NCBI GenBank assembly: GCA_964396595.1 | Contig: CAYNFR010000001.1 | Coordinates: 124,001-188,000, forward strand | From: CAYNFR01 sp964396595 | GTDB lineage: Bacteria; Bacteroidota; Bacteroidia; Chitinophagales; Saprospiraceae | Length of the DNA: 64,000 nucleotides | Direction: 5' to 3' | Part shown: piece after piece, positions 7,585-16,612 of the stretch | How the letters are laid out: every line of letters starts with the position of its first letter | Numbering within the stretch: position 1 is the stretch's first letter | The notes under the pieces: generated by a model | What the model was told of the DNA's origin: nothing | Seen by the model: only the letters and a program-made list of their open reading frames with translations | The model's database searches: none | Translations under genes and position numbers: made by a program

Positions 7585-10503
7585 CTACTTCATCATGGCA
7601 TCATAGACCACTTCTTGCAGCTTGAGCCTGTAATTCTCCTTGTGGAGCGTATTGTTATCCATTGATGGGTAAGTGCGATTTGACAAAAACACAAAAACAA
7701 CATTATTATCCGGATCAGCAAAGGCAGCTGTTCCAGTAAATCCGGTGTGACCAAATGTATTATTACTTGCCTTTTCTGACATATTTTGGGTTTTTGAAGG
7801 ATTCATTTCTTTCATATCAAATCCAATCCCACGTCGCGAAGAACGCCAATGCCGCTGTGTGTAATAACTCAGCGTTTCCGGTTGTATATATTGGCGACCG
7901 CCATAATAACCTTTATTCAATAGCATCTGCATTAGCACGCCTACTTCATATGCATTTGAAAACAATCCCGCATGTCCACTTACCCCGTTTAACATTGCGG
8001 CGCCCATATCGTGTACAGTACCACGTATCTCACTATGACGCCAATAAGTGTCCTTTTCAGATGGAACAATTTCATCTTCCCGATAAATGCGCAATGGGTT
8101 ATATAAAGTACGACGCAATCCCAGCGGCCTATAAAAGCTGATTTCTGCATAACCATCAGCGCCAAGCTTAGTTAACTTTTTTATAACTCGTGCAGCAATA
8201 TAAAAGCCCAGATCACTATAGAGATAATCATTCTTGACTCTTAGGTCAGAAGAAAAAATCTTTCGCCATATAGAGTCTTGATAATCATCTCTGAGATAAA
8301 GCTGCTGCGATACATAGCTGCTATAACCTGATTGTCGAGATGTTCGATAATATGTGGATGAGGGTTTTGGTTTTTTTTCTCCGTCAAGGGTTGAAGAATA
8401 GAAGGGTATCCAAGGTTTCAGGCCGGCCATGTGAGCTAGAATGTCCTCAAAAATTAGATTAGCTTTATTAGTAGTGTCCTCTTCAGGTAAATACATTCGC
8501 ACTGGTGCTGCAAGGCTAAATTTGCCTTGATCCTGTAGTTGCATTAATGAGATTGTAGTCGAAAGTATTTTAGTAATGGATGCAAGATCATAAATGTCTG
8601 TGTTTTTGACTGGACGTTGTGCTGTATAGTCGTGATGACCAAATGATTGATGATAGACAATATGCCCATCCTTAGCTATAAGCACTTGACATCCGGGAGC
8701 TGCTTTCTTACGCATCATTTCATTAACGATACGTTCGATACGCGCCAAAGTATCTCCATAAAGCCCCACCGCCTCCGGAATAGCATAGCCAAATCGGCCA
8801 ATATTGGGAACGATTATGCCATGTCCGTATCGCCATTTGTCATTGACAGTGATAGGAAGCTTGCCGGTAATGTCTTTCGCCCCCATGAGCGCTTGCGCCG
8901 CTGCTTCATGCGCGTCCGGGTGATCTTCATTAGCAATTAACAGAGTGGGGAAATCAGGAAATACACTTGCAGAATATGGTGATCCGAAAAGTGTCAGAAC
9001 AACCTTGGTACGCTTTGCCAAGGCACTAATAAAGGCTATCTGCGTTTTTTCGATGCCAAAATTATCTTTTGCAAACCAACTCATCCCATGCACACTGACG
9101 AAAACGATATCCCTCTGTGACAACACATCGAGCTTCACATCATATGCTTCAGCTGAGCTCTTGACAGGCATATGATATTGATCCATTTCGATATAGCTTG
9201 ATAATCTATGCTGAAACTCGGTTACGCGAGCCGAACCTAGACTTATACTGGCGTATTTATGCTTGGACAATTCTATCAGAGGAATAATGTCTTGATCATT
9301 GGATACGAGTGTCAGTGCCTTCAGGTAGAGCTTGGCTCGAAGTACTTGTGCAGATTTATTGTTGATCAGTTCGTTAATATCCTTTCCTGGAGGGGTTGGT
9401 TTAAGGGTGTGGAGTTGTAAGACATATTTTTCTCTGAGAATTCTTTTGACGCTTCGCTCTAATCTTTCTCTTGTCACGCGACCCTCATTATAGGCCTCTT
9501 TCATTTTTTTTATCCCTTGGTGCATGTCTTCAGGAAGTAGGATCATATCATTTCCGGCAAGAAAGGCTTCTACATCAGCTTCTCCGGGTTTAAAGTGTTT
9601 AGTTACTCCTTTCATCTCCATAGCATCCGTCATGACCAGTCTGTCATACGACATTTCTTCACGCAGGATATTGGTGATCAGATTTTCGGAGAGTGTCGTT
9701 GGTCTATGAGGTCGGGGCTCAATTTCAGGAATAGACAGATGTGCAACCATCATGCTCGGCACGCCGTTATTGATTAACTGCACGAAGGGAAATAACTCAA
9801 GACTATCCAGTCTCTGACGCGTAAAAGGGATGATGGGTAAATCATAGTGCGAATCCACTTCTGTATCTCCATGTCCGGGAAAATGCTTGGCGCAAGCCAT
9901 AACCCCTTCGTCCATCATGCCTTTCATGTAGGCTATGCCCTTGGTGGCGACATTGTATCTGTCTTCACCAAATGATCGCGAGTTTATTACCGGATTGTTG
10001 ATGTTATTATTTATATCCACACACGGGGCGAAATTGAGATTAATACCAATAGCCTTACAATGCTTCGCTACTTCCTGTCCCATAGCATAGATAAGCTGGT
10101 GATCATCAATAGCTCCCAAGGTCAACTGTCTTGGAAAGCTGATGGACTTGTCCTTAAAACGCATCCCGAGACCCCATTCGCCATCAATGCTTGTGAACAA
10201 TGGGATATGACTCATGCGCTGATATTCATATGCTAATTGAGCGTTACGCTGTGGGTCTCCTTGAAAAAAACAAACACCACCGACATGATAATCTTTGATC
10301 TGCTTCTTAACAGATGTGATATGTGCCTGATCGTCGTGCGAAAACGCTCGCAGCATGAATAACTGGCCTATCTTCTGATCGTCAGTCATCACTTTATAAA
10401 CAGAATCTACCCATGCTTCTCTATCCGGGTCATAAGACAATTTTTGTGCAGCAGCGATTCCATACACCAAAAAAAGCAAACCGAAAATGCCTAATCTCTT
10501 CAT
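7585..10503 (-). CDS. Bifunctional GH3 beta-N-acetylhexosaminidase (NagZ-like) / serine beta-lactamase-family protein
   Basis: This 972-residue exported protein (signal peptide 1-19) joins two enzymes. Residues about 30-370 form a GH3 NagZ-like domain, with KHFPGHGDT at 206-214 and the nucleophile region MTDAM (Asp293). Residues about 400-560 resemble the GH3 C-terminal domain. Residues about 585-965 form a class-C beta-lactamase/PBP-like domain, with ASITK (Ser642, Lys645), YSD at 762-764 in place of YxN, and a late GHTG motif. NagZ-like enzymes remove GlcNAc from muropeptides, and the second domain may act as a D-Ala peptidase or esterase. A joint role in peptidoglycan turnover in the periplasm is inferred. 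This fusion is known in Bacteroidota; substrate and any antibiotic effect are unknown. Confidence 0.87.
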   Translation of the reverse strand: MKRLGIFGLLFLVYGIAAAQKLSYDPDREAWVDSVYKVMTDDQKIGQLFMLRAFSHDDQAHITSVKKQIKDYHVGGVCFFQGDPQRNAQLAYEYQRMSHIPLFTSIDGEWGLGMRFKDKSISFPRQLTLGAIDDHQLIYAMGQEVAKHCKAIGINLNFAPCVDINNNINNPVINSRSFGEDRYNVATKGIAYMKGMMDEGVMACAKHFPGHGDTEVDSHYDLPIIPFTRQRLDSLELFPFVQLINNGVPSMMVAHLSIPEIEPRPHRPTTLSENLITNILREEMSYDRLVMTDAMEMKGVTKHFKPGEADVEAFLAGNDMILLPEDMHQGIKKMKEAYNEGRVTRERLERSVKRILREKYVLQLHTLKPTPPGKDINELINNKSAQVLRAKLYLKALTLVSNDQDIIPLIELSKHKYASISLGSARVTEFQHRLSSYIEMDQYHMPVKSSAEAYDVKLDVLSQRDIVFVSVHGMSWFAKDNFGIEKTQIAFISALAKRTKVVLTLFGSPYSASVFPDFPTLLIANEDHPDAHEAAAQALMGAKDITGKLPITVNDKWRYGHGIIVPNIGRFGYAIPEAVGLYGDTLARIERIVNEMMRKKAAPGCQVLIAKDGHIVYHQSFGHHDYTAQRPVKNTDIYDLASITKILSTTISLMQLQDQGKFSLAAPVRMYLPEEDTTNKANLIFEDILAHMAGLKPWIPFYSSTLDGEKKPKPSSTYYRTSRQSGYSSYVSQQLYLRDDYQDSIWRKIFSSDLRVKNDYLYSDLGFYIAARVIKKLTKLGADGYAEISFYRPLGLRRTLYNPLRIYREDEIVPSEKDTYWRHSEIRGTVHDMGAAMLNGVSGHAGLFSNAYEVGVLMQMLLNKGYYGGRQYIQPETLSYYTQRHWRSSRRGIGFDMKEMNPSKTQNMSEKASNNTFGHTGFTGTAAFADPDNNVVFVFLSNRTYPSMDNNTLHKENYRLKLQEVVYDAMMK

Positions 10504-10512
10504 ATAAATTTT

Positions 10513-12438
10513 TTATCTCTCATCATTAAATATTGAAGGATCTATTCTCGCGGCTTGGTTAAAACTGATCTGCGCCTCATCTTCCCTACCCATTCCGAGC
10601 AAGGCATACCCTTTATTAAGGTAATTTCGGGCATTGTCAGGTCTTAAAAGTATGACTTTTTCAAAATATGTAAGTGCCTCAGCGTGTCGACCTTCATTGC
10701 CCAGAGCAATACCCATTAAACTGATAGACTCTTCATCATCGGGCTTATAGCTCAATGCCTCTGACAGCCATTGTATAGCCTGTGAAGTATTGCCATCTTG
10801 TGAGCCCACTTGTCTTGCTCCTTCGCGTAAGGCGATCACAATATTGTTCCGGGTATCCCGATCATTGGGATCAAGACGTAGAGTAATCTTGTAAGCCTTG
10901 ATGGCCTCAGTGTATTCTTTGAGATACATATGCGCATTAGCTTTCAGTAGATTGGCATTTTTATAATGTGGGTGGACCTCCAATGCTTGCGCGAGATGTC
11001 GTTTCGCTCGATGTAGATATTCTAGCTTCAACGACTCATCCGCCAATGTCAGAGCCCGTTCAATGAGTGCACCACCGGCAGCATTCTGGACTTTGGCACT
11101 ATTGGGAGAGGTATTTACATCCGTGGTAAACAAGGTGAAATCATCCTTCCATGCCTTATTGCGCGTAACCGTTTTAAAAGAATAGAGGATAAATAACGCC
11201 GTCAATGCTATGGGTACGACATTGACCACTTTCTTATGATCCAGATTGCGTACTAAAAAATAACTCAACAAAAGGGTGAATGGCAGCACCGCGACAAACA
11301 AGAAACGCTCCGAAAGATGTGTCCCGATGGGAAATAAAATATTGGACGTCAGTCCTGTCGAAATAAAATAAAAAAGAATTGCAAAACTCACAAAAGACCT
11401 TCTCCGTATGCCCAATAAGGCAATCAACACTAAGCAAGCATTCATGATAAAGGACATGATCACTGGCACATCTATCCATTTACTCACCGGAAAATGACGT
11501 GGATAGTAATCATGTGTCAAGGGATGCGGAAATATCAGCAACTGTAGATTCTTTCCCAGACCATACACGATAGTGCTCCATTTTTCGGCGAAAGTAAAAG
11601 GTGCATAAACCCCATCTTGATATTTGATAAACGGATTATTGAGCATCTCCATCGGGGCGGCACCCAGGCCTGAGCCGATTATACTCGCCCGAAGAAGTAC
11701 ATACAAAACACTTACAACAAGCCATGTGCTACTCAATGTTAACAAGCTCCTATTACTTCTATTTTCAACAAAATAGAACATGACTAGTGGCAAAAGTAAT
11801 ACATAGATGATAGCATTTTCTTTGGACAATAATGCTAGGAATAATAGAAAGGCCGATCCTATCAATGATATGACCGAGTGTCGACGCATATAAGCGAGGC
11901 CTGTCATGCCGACAACAACACCGAAAAGCAAACTGAATATCTCGTCAAGGCCCTTGACATTGGCAACAGCCTCAGTATGTAAAGGATGCGCCGCAAAAAG
12001 CATTACCGCAGTCCATGCTAACAGTCTTCGAGTATGAACATCACGCGGAATCGAAAGTCTATTGATAAAATGAAACAGTGACCAGCATAATAGTGCATAA
12101 ATACACACGACTACCAGATGATAAATAAGCGTTTTATCCCCGGCTATCTCATAAACTACTGCAAAAAATGCGATCGATAGAGGCCTATAACGACCGCCGC
12201 TGACCAGCGAAGATCTATCACTGCCAAAAAATCCATAAAAGCTGTCTTTGCTGAATATATCTCTTATCCCAGCTAAACCTTTTTTGGTAAATTCATTCTG
12301 ATAAATGACTATCGCATCATCTTGCGTAAAAGAATGCCCAAGGGTGTTGACATAGAGCAATAAACACACCACAATTATGGTAATTCCGGCTATGCGATCC
12401 GTCAATCCGACTTTTAATGTATGGATGAGCTTAATCAA
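10513..12438 (-). CDS. Polytopic membrane protein with C-terminal TPR repeats (TMTC-like)
   Basis: This 641-residue protein has about ten hydrophobic segments in residues 15-425. The tetratricopeptide repeats that follow (about 450-635) include KANAHMYLKEYTEAIKAYKI and EALTYFEKVILLRPDNARNYLNKGYALL. The first periplasmic loop, with TQDDAIVIYQNEF, resembles the acidic loop of GT-C / O-mannosyltransferase-like proteins (TMTC/DUF1736 group). A glycosyltransferase role is an inference from topology. It lies 9 bases upstream of the GH3/beta-lactamase fusion gene on the same strand, so they may be co-transcribed. It is divergent from ferritin. Confidence 0.75.
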   Translation of the reverse strand: MIKLIHTLKVGLTDRIAGITIIVVCLLLYVNTLGHSFTQDDAIVIYQNEFTKKGLAGIRDIFSKDSFYGFFGSDRSSLVSGGRYRPLSIAFFAVVYEIAGDKTLIYHLVVVCIYALLCWSLFHFINRLSIPRDVHTRRLLAWTAVMLFAAHPLHTEAVANVKGLDEIFSLLFGVVVGMTGLAYMRRHSVISLIGSAFLLFLALLSKENAIIYVLLLPLVMFYFVENRSNRSLLTLSSTWLVVSVLYVLLRASIIGSGLGAAPMEMLNNPFIKYQDGVYAPFTFAEKWSTIVYGLGKNLQLLIFPHPLTHDYYPRHFPVSKWIDVPVIMSFIMNACLVLIALLGIRRRSFVSFAILFYFISTGLTSNILFPIGTHLSERFLFVAVLPFTLLLSYFLVRNLDHKKVVNVVPIALTALFILYSFKTVTRNKAWKDDFTLFTTDVNTSPNSAKVQNAAGGALIERALTLADESLKLEYLHRAKRHLAQALEVHPHYKNANLLKANAHMYLKEYTEAIKAYKITLRLDPNDRDTRNNIVIALREGARQVGSQDGNTSQAIQWLSEALSYKPDDEESISLMGIALGNEGRHAEALTYFEKVILLRPDNARNYLNKGYALLGMGREDEAQISFNQAARIDPSIFNDER

Positions 12439-12541
12439 TGACTAAGTGATGTATGAGGTTACTCAAAAACTAATCGAATATACAAATTAAATAAATTTAT
12501 AATATATAAATCGTCTTAATACTGTCACAACTCTAATGGCT

Positions 12542-12549
12542 TATCTTTG
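12542..12549 (+). promoter_or_regulatory. Candidate -7 promoter element for ferritin
   Basis: TATCTTTG matches the Bacteroidota -7 consensus TAnnTTTG and lies 33 bases before the ferritin ATG. No clear TTG element is seen at the -33 position, so the site is plausible but not certain. Confidence 0.45.
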
Positions 12550-12581
12550 TATAAATTGATATAACTCTCAAAAAATTGATC

Positions 12582-13091
12582 ATGCTAAGCAAAAAGGTAC
12601 AAGACGCACTTAACGAACAAGTCAGAATCGAAGCTGAATCCTCTCAAGTATATTTAGCCATGGCATCATGGGCAGAAATCCAGCCTGGCATTGACAATAT
12701 CACTTCGTTTTTTTATCGACATAGTGATGAAGAGCGAATGCACATGCTCAAGTTGATAAAATTTATCAATGAACGCGGGGGATTTGCGGTTATACCTGCT
12801 TTACCTCAACCTATTTTGACTTTTCCTAGCATTAAACATGCTTTCAAAGAACTATTGAAGCATGAGCAATTTGTATCTGCCGGCATAAATAAAGTCGTTG
12901 ACATTGCGCTTTCAGAAAAAGATTACGCCACCTACAACTTTCTACAATGGTATGTCGCTGAGCAAATAGAAGAAGAAAGTCTCGCGCGTACGCTCAATGA
13001 TAAGCTGGAGTTAATCGGAGATGATAAGAGTGGACTATACTTATTCGACAAAGACGTGCTCAGTGTCGGTATGGGCAATAGTGAGATGTAA
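12582..13091 (+). CDS. ftnA: Ferritin (non-haem iron storage)
   Basis: This 169-residue four-helix protein begins MLSKKVQDALNEQ and carries the ferroxidase-site pattern: Glu in RIEAESSQVY, Glu and His in DEERMHM (about 48-54), and Glu-Gln residues in QWYVAEQIEEE (about 124-134). It oxidises and stores iron in the cytoplasm. I chose the ATG at 12582 rather than an in-frame TTG two codons earlier because the family starts with ML/MI.KK. It is a single gene between the divergent TPR gene and the convergent htpG, and is likely regulated by iron or oxidative stress (family knowledge). Confidence 0.93.
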   Translation: MLSKKVQDALNEQVRIEAESSQVYLAMASWAEIQPGIDNITSFFYRHSDEERMHMLKLIKFINERGGFAVIPALPQPILTFPSIKHAFKELLKHEQFVSAGINKVVDIALSEKDYATYNFLQWYVAEQIEEESLARTLNDKLELIGDDKSGLYLFDKDVLSVGMGNSEM

Positions 13092-13178
13092 AACATTCCC
13101 GACTCTCGACAGAGAATATGCACAGATGGTATCTGACCGTCTGTGTTCACATCTAAAATGTAACTGACATCCGGATTC

Positions 13179-13237
13179 AAAAAAAATCCGCAGACCACAA
13201 AGCTCATAAAAGAAGCCTCCGACAGATCTGCGGATTT
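13179..13237 (-). terminator. Rho-independent terminator of htpG
   Basis: An 11-base inverted repeat (AAATCCGCAGA at 13184-13194, TCTGCGGATTT at 13227-13237) encloses a 32-base loop. On the minus strand it is followed by a run of eight T residues (13179-13186). It lies 36 bases downstream of the htpG stop codon, so it ends htpG transcription. Confidence 0.75.
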
Positions 13238-13272
13238 GAGATTGGGCATCAATGCCCGGGCTATTATACGGT

Positions 13273-15135
13273 TTAAGACACAAACTCAAGGCTGCGCTTC
13301 ACGAAGGCAGTCAAGTCTTCTCCTTTAAGCATACCTTGATTAAGTCTTGCGATATCATATAGATACTTAGCAAACTGTGTTTTCTTCTCTGCGCTTTTCA
13401 TTTTTAATAGCTTATCAGCAATCAATGGATGATTGGTATTAATAACGAGGTTATGGAAATCAAATTCATCATCCTTAGAGCCCATAGTCTGAAATTGCTG
13501 CATCTCTTTCATCCTTCGGAGAAACTCCGGACGTGTGATGATCGCAGGTGCATCATTGGGTGATAATGGTTTGAGATCGAGATATGGAGAATTTTTCTCA
13601 GGCATAACAGATTTAAAGATCTCTTCTACCTTCTCTTTATCCTTGTCGGACAGAATTGATGTTTTTTCTTCTTCTTTCTGTATCAGATTATCTGGCGTAT
13701 CACTATCTACCCTCACGAATACAACATCACCAAGTTTTTGCTCAAGATGTTGCATAAAGTGATTATCGATAATATTGTCCATCTTCAAGACATCATAGCT
13801 GTATGTCTTGACAGACTCTATAAAACTGTGATGATTTTTTACATCATTAGAATACAAGTGAACGATCTTCTCATGGTTGTCCTTCTGTAATTCCTTGATT
13901 TTCTCTTTGTATTCGTCAAGTGTGAATAAATTATCTGTGATGTTCTGAAGTAGTGTGAAGCTTCTCGCCTTGTCGTCAAATTTTTCGTCAGATATCATAC
14001 CATACTTGACAAAGACACTTATCTCAGGCCATTTTTCTTCGTATGCAGCTCTGTCTTCTTTAAATAGGGATTGAAGTTTTTCTGCTACTTTTTTAGTAAT
14101 GTATGAGGTGATTTTTTTGACATTGGAGTCGCTTTGGAGATAGCTTCTTGATACATTGAGTGGGATATCAGGAGAGTCTATCACACCATGTAACAGGGTC
14201 AAAAACTCAGGAACGATCTGAGACACATCATCCGTTACATAGACTTGATTACTATACAGCTGTATTTTGTTTTTCTGTACTTCGATAGCATTCGTGACTT
14301 TGGGGAAATATAATATACCGGTCAACTTAAACGGATAATCTATATTAAGATGTATCCAGAACAATGGCGGCATCCCATATGGATAGAGATGGTTGTAAAA
14401 GTCTTTGTATTCCTCTTCGGTGATATCCGCAGGGGTCTTGTTCCAGAGGGGTTCTTTGAAGTTGATGATATTATCAACTTCGGTTTTGATTTCTTGGCGG
14501 TCATCGCCTTCGCCTTCCCAGGTAGATTCTGTTTTCGTACCAAACCGTATCGGGAATGGAAGGAATTTGCAATATTTCTGTAGAAGATTCTCTATCTTAT
14601 TTTGTTCCAGATAATCCTTGCTATCATCGCTGATGTGTAGGATGATCTCTGTGCCGCGCTCTTCTTTATCTGTTACTTCAATTTCGAATTCCGGATCTCC
14701 GGTGCATGACCACAATATGGCAGGAGCATCTTGATATGATTTGGTTTTAACCTCGACTTTGTCTGCCACCATAAAGGCAGAATAAAATCCTAAGCCGAAG
14801 TGTCCAATGATGCTCGCCTCGTCTTTGTATTTTTCAAGAAACTCCGACGCGGAAGAAAAGGCCACTTGGTTAAGGTATTTATTAACCTCATGCTCAGTCA
14901 TACCTATTCCTCGATCTTTAATAATTAACTTCCCATCTTCGATGATGATGTCAATTGTTAGATCACCTATTTCTTGACTGACTACCCCCCGTGAAGCGAG
15001 TGTCTTGAGCTTAGTGGTAGCATCGACTGCATTGGATACTAACTCTCTGAGAAAGATCTCTTGGTCTGAGTAAAGAAATTTTTTGATAATCGGAAAGATG
15101 TTTTCCGTCTGTACAGAAATCTGACCTTTTGCCAT
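13273..15135 (-). CDS. htpG: Molecular chaperone HtpG (Hsp90)
   Basis: This 620-residue protein is the full-length bacterial Hsp90. It has the GHKL ATP-binding domain with EIFLRELVSNAVDATTK (about 25-41), DRGIGM (about 74-79) and GHFGLGFYSAFMV (about 112-124). The middle domain contains LPLNVSRSYLQ-type sequence (here IPLNVSRSYLQ), and a C-terminal dimerisation domain follows. It is an ATP-dependent cytoplasmic chaperone. It stands alone on the minus strand with its own terminator downstream, and a sigma-54-like promoter sequence lies about 33 bases upstream of its ATG. Confidence 0.96.
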   Translation of the reverse strand: MAKGQISVQTENIFPIIKKFLYSDQEIFLRELVSNAVDATTKLKTLASRGVVSQEIGDLTIDIIIEDGKLIIKDRGIGMTEHEVNKYLNQVAFSSASEFLEKYKDEASIIGHFGLGFYSAFMVADKVEVKTKSYQDAPAILWSCTGDPEFEIEVTDKEERGTEIILHISDDSKDYLEQNKIENLLQKYCKFLPFPIRFGTKTESTWEGEGDDRQEIKTEVDNIINFKEPLWNKTPADITEEEYKDFYNHLYPYGMPPLFWIHLNIDYPFKLTGILYFPKVTNAIEVQKNKIQLYSNQVYVTDDVSQIVPEFLTLLHGVIDSPDIPLNVSRSYLQSDSNVKKITSYITKKVAEKLQSLFKEDRAAYEEKWPEISVFVKYGMISDEKFDDKARSFTLLQNITDNLFTLDEYKEKIKELQKDNHEKIVHLYSNDVKNHHSFIESVKTYSYDVLKMDNIIDNHFMQHLEQKLGDVVFVRVDSDTPDNLIQKEEEKTSILSDKDKEKVEEIFKSVMPEKNSPYLDLKPLSPNDAPAIITRPEFLRRMKEMQQFQTMGSKDDEFDFHNLVINTNHPLIADKLLKMKSAEKKTQFAKYLYDIARLNQGMLKGEDLTAFVKRSLEFVS

Positions 15136-15167
15136 AACGCTTATTATTTTTTAATGAAAAGAGAAAT

Positions 15168-15183
15168 TCCAAAACTTATGCCA
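15168..15183 (-). promoter_or_regulatory. Sigma-54-like promoter candidate for htpG
   Basis: The minus strand reads TGGCATAAGTTTTGGA. This has the GG, the 10-base spacing and most of the -24 box (TGGCA) of sigma-54 promoters, with GG in place of GC at -12. A start site about 12 bases downstream would give a leader of about 20 bases before the htpG ATG at 15135. A 17-base element (15187-15203) lies directly upstream. This is based on sequence only. Confidence 0.4.
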
Positions 15184-15355
15184 TCGAATTTTAACTGACA
15201 AAATGGCGCAAGATGATGTGGTTCGGATGCAAAGAATGTCATCTGCCCATGTATTTTCATCATAATCCTGTAAAATTAAAGCGTGATGAGTTGAAAAGCG
15301 CAATCTTTGTGAACTATTAAATGCTATTTACTTTTATCTACTAAAAAGAGTGACT

Positions 15356-15967
15356 ATGACTACACAGACTCAAAATCCGGTAATGCTTTACACCGAACAA
15401 ACGCCTAATCCTGAATCATTGAAGTTTGTGACAAACAAGATTCTTCACAAAGGCACAGCTGACTTTAGAGAAGTAAGTCTTGCGCAACAATGGTCTCCAC
15501 TGGCTGCAGCACTATTCGAAATGCCATATGTCAAAGGTGTTTACATATGCAACAATTTTGTTACTGTCACTAAAGAACTAAACTATACCTGGGAGGATAT
15601 TATGCTTAAACTCAAGGAGTTTATAAAAAGCTATGTATCGGACGAAAAGGTCATTATCTCCGAAGGGTTTGAAGAAGGAATGGCGGCACTAGAAGCCGAA
15701 AAAGGAATCGGTTATCAATATACCGGTGATATGGCCGAGCTAGTTAAAAAAATAAAGGATCTAATCGACACGTATGTCAAGCCGGCGGTAGAAATGGACG
15801 GAGGCAACATAGAGTTTAAGTCCTATAACGAAGGCGTGGTGACCGTAGTTCTCCAGGGTTCTTGTAGTGGATGTCCTTCTTCCACTGTAACGCTCAAGGC
15901 AGGTATCGAAGGCATGCTCAAAAGAATGGTTCCGGAAGTAAAAGAAGTGGTTTCAGAAATGGGGTAA
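15356..15967 (+). CDS. Nfu-type iron-sulfur cluster scaffold/carrier (NifU C-terminal domain)
   Basis: This 203-residue protein has an Nfu N-terminal domain (TEQTPNPESLKFV, about 13-25) and a C-terminal NifU domain. The latter carries the cluster-binding CxxC motif GSCSGCPSS near residue 173. Nfu proteins hold a [4Fe-4S] cluster and pass it to target enzymes in the cytoplasm. I chose the ATG at 15356, preceded by AAAAAGAG, over a GTG two codons upstream. It is divergent from htpG and convergent with the small minus-strand gene at 15971. Confidence 0.9.
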   Translation: MTTQTQNPVMLYTEQTPNPESLKFVTNKILHKGTADFREVSLAQQWSPLAAALFEMPYVKGVYICNNFVTVTKELNYTWEDIMLKLKEFIKSYVSDEKVIISEGFEEGMAALEAEKGIGYQYTGDMAELVKKIKDLIDTYVKPAVEMDGGNIEFKSYNEGVVTVVLQGSCSGCPSSTVTLKAGIEGMLKRMVPEVKEVVSEMG

Positions 15968-15970
15968 AAT

Positions 15971-16294
15971 TCAAGCTGTAGCATTAAAAAATTGCTTGAA
16001 TCTCTCTATCCACTTACGCATTGATTCTCCTCTACTTGTTGTATTGGATGCCTTGTGAGGGCTATGCTCTACTAGAGAATAGTCAAATGCCTCATTCTTT
16101 TTCTTGATCTGCATCCTGTACATCTGATCATTGATGAAAAAAGAATACTCCTTGTCAGCAAGTATGCCGAAATCGATCAGAAACACATTCTGATTATGAT
16201 ACATCATGACATGTCCTGATACATGGCTATGATAAAGGCCTATGAATTGTTGGCCTAGATGAGGGTCGAAGTATGTCCATCTTTTCTCGCACAT
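15971..16294 (-). CDS. Small hypothetical protein
   Basis: This 107-residue protein begins MCEKRWTYFDPHLGQQFIGLYHS. It is aromatic-rich and beta-strand-like in its first 70 residues, with a basic helical tail (RKWIERFKQFF). There is no signal peptide or membrane segment. I do not recognise the family. It ends 3 bases from the convergent nfu stop codon. Upstream lies an unusual chain of hairpins with a terminator on the same strand (16406-16535), which might be its leader or a separate small RNA. Confidence 0.6.
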   Translation of the reverse strand: MCEKRWTYFDPHLGQQFIGLYHSHVSGHVMMYHNQNVFLIDFGILADKEYSFFINDQMYRMQIKKKNEAFDYSLVEHSPHKASNTTSRGESMRKWIERFKQFFNATA

Positions 16295-16405
16295 GGTTGG
16301 GTCAGTATAAGTCGTTGAAAATTAGTCCATTAATAGCATTTAGACAAATTATTCATGAACAATTTATATGTGGAGGCTTTAATAAGTGCCAATATGGTAT
16401 AGGGC

Positions 16406-16436
16406 AAAAAAAAACAGGGTACCTTTCAGTACCCTG
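16406..16436 (-). terminator. Strong intrinsic terminator on the minus strand
   Basis: A perfect 8-base-pair stem (CAGGGTAC/GTACCCTG) with a 6-base loop is followed on the minus strand by nine T residues. It points away from radA and lies 112 bases before the start of the small minus-strand gene. Confidence 0.75.
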
Positions 16437-16535
16437 CATAACCCCAAAAAACCAATTGAAAACAATCTATCGTTTTAAATTTTTTTCAATAGTATATCAG
16501 CTTTTCAACTGATACACCTCTAAGACGAGGGCAAA
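16406..16535 (-). ncRNA. Candidate structured small RNA or leader ending in an intrinsic terminator
   Basis: Read on the minus strand, four hairpins follow one another: CCTC/GAGG (16517-16530), CTGATA/TATCAG as part of 16492-16515, ATTGAAAA/TTTTCAAT (16455-16490), and CAGGGTAC/GTACCCTG (16415-16436). The last is followed by nine T residues (16406-16414). A TATCTTTT sequence at 16566-16573 could serve as its -7 box. No protein gene lies upstream on this strand, so the terminator must end a short transcript. It could be a small RNA or an attenuator for the 107-residue gene downstream. No known RNA family is recognised. Confidence 0.45.
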
Positions 16536-16612
16536 AAAGAGACCCACATTTTTATTTTGGTAATTAAAAGATATTTTTTTCTTACATATTTACACTCCCT
16601 TATCAGCATCTG

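Larger units (their letters stand above)
16295..16612. other. Intergenic region with hairpin chain between the small orphan gene and radA
   Basis: This 318-base stretch has no credible protein gene. It is AT-rich and holds four inverted repeats between 16406 and 16530 (see the ncRNA candidate). The remaining AT-rich part, 16535-16612, would contain the radA promoter on the plus strand, but I see no strong consensus there. Confidence 0.6.

Noticed and set aside
14340..14614. ORFs of 67-77 codons opposite and within htpG
   Set aside because: They are shadows of a highly conserved gene, with no independent motif or start context.
16273..16512. A 79-codon plus-strand ORF in the gap before radA
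   Set aside because: It overlaps the hairpin chain and the start of the minus-strand gene, has no signal or motif, and its composition is that of AT-rich noncoding DNA.
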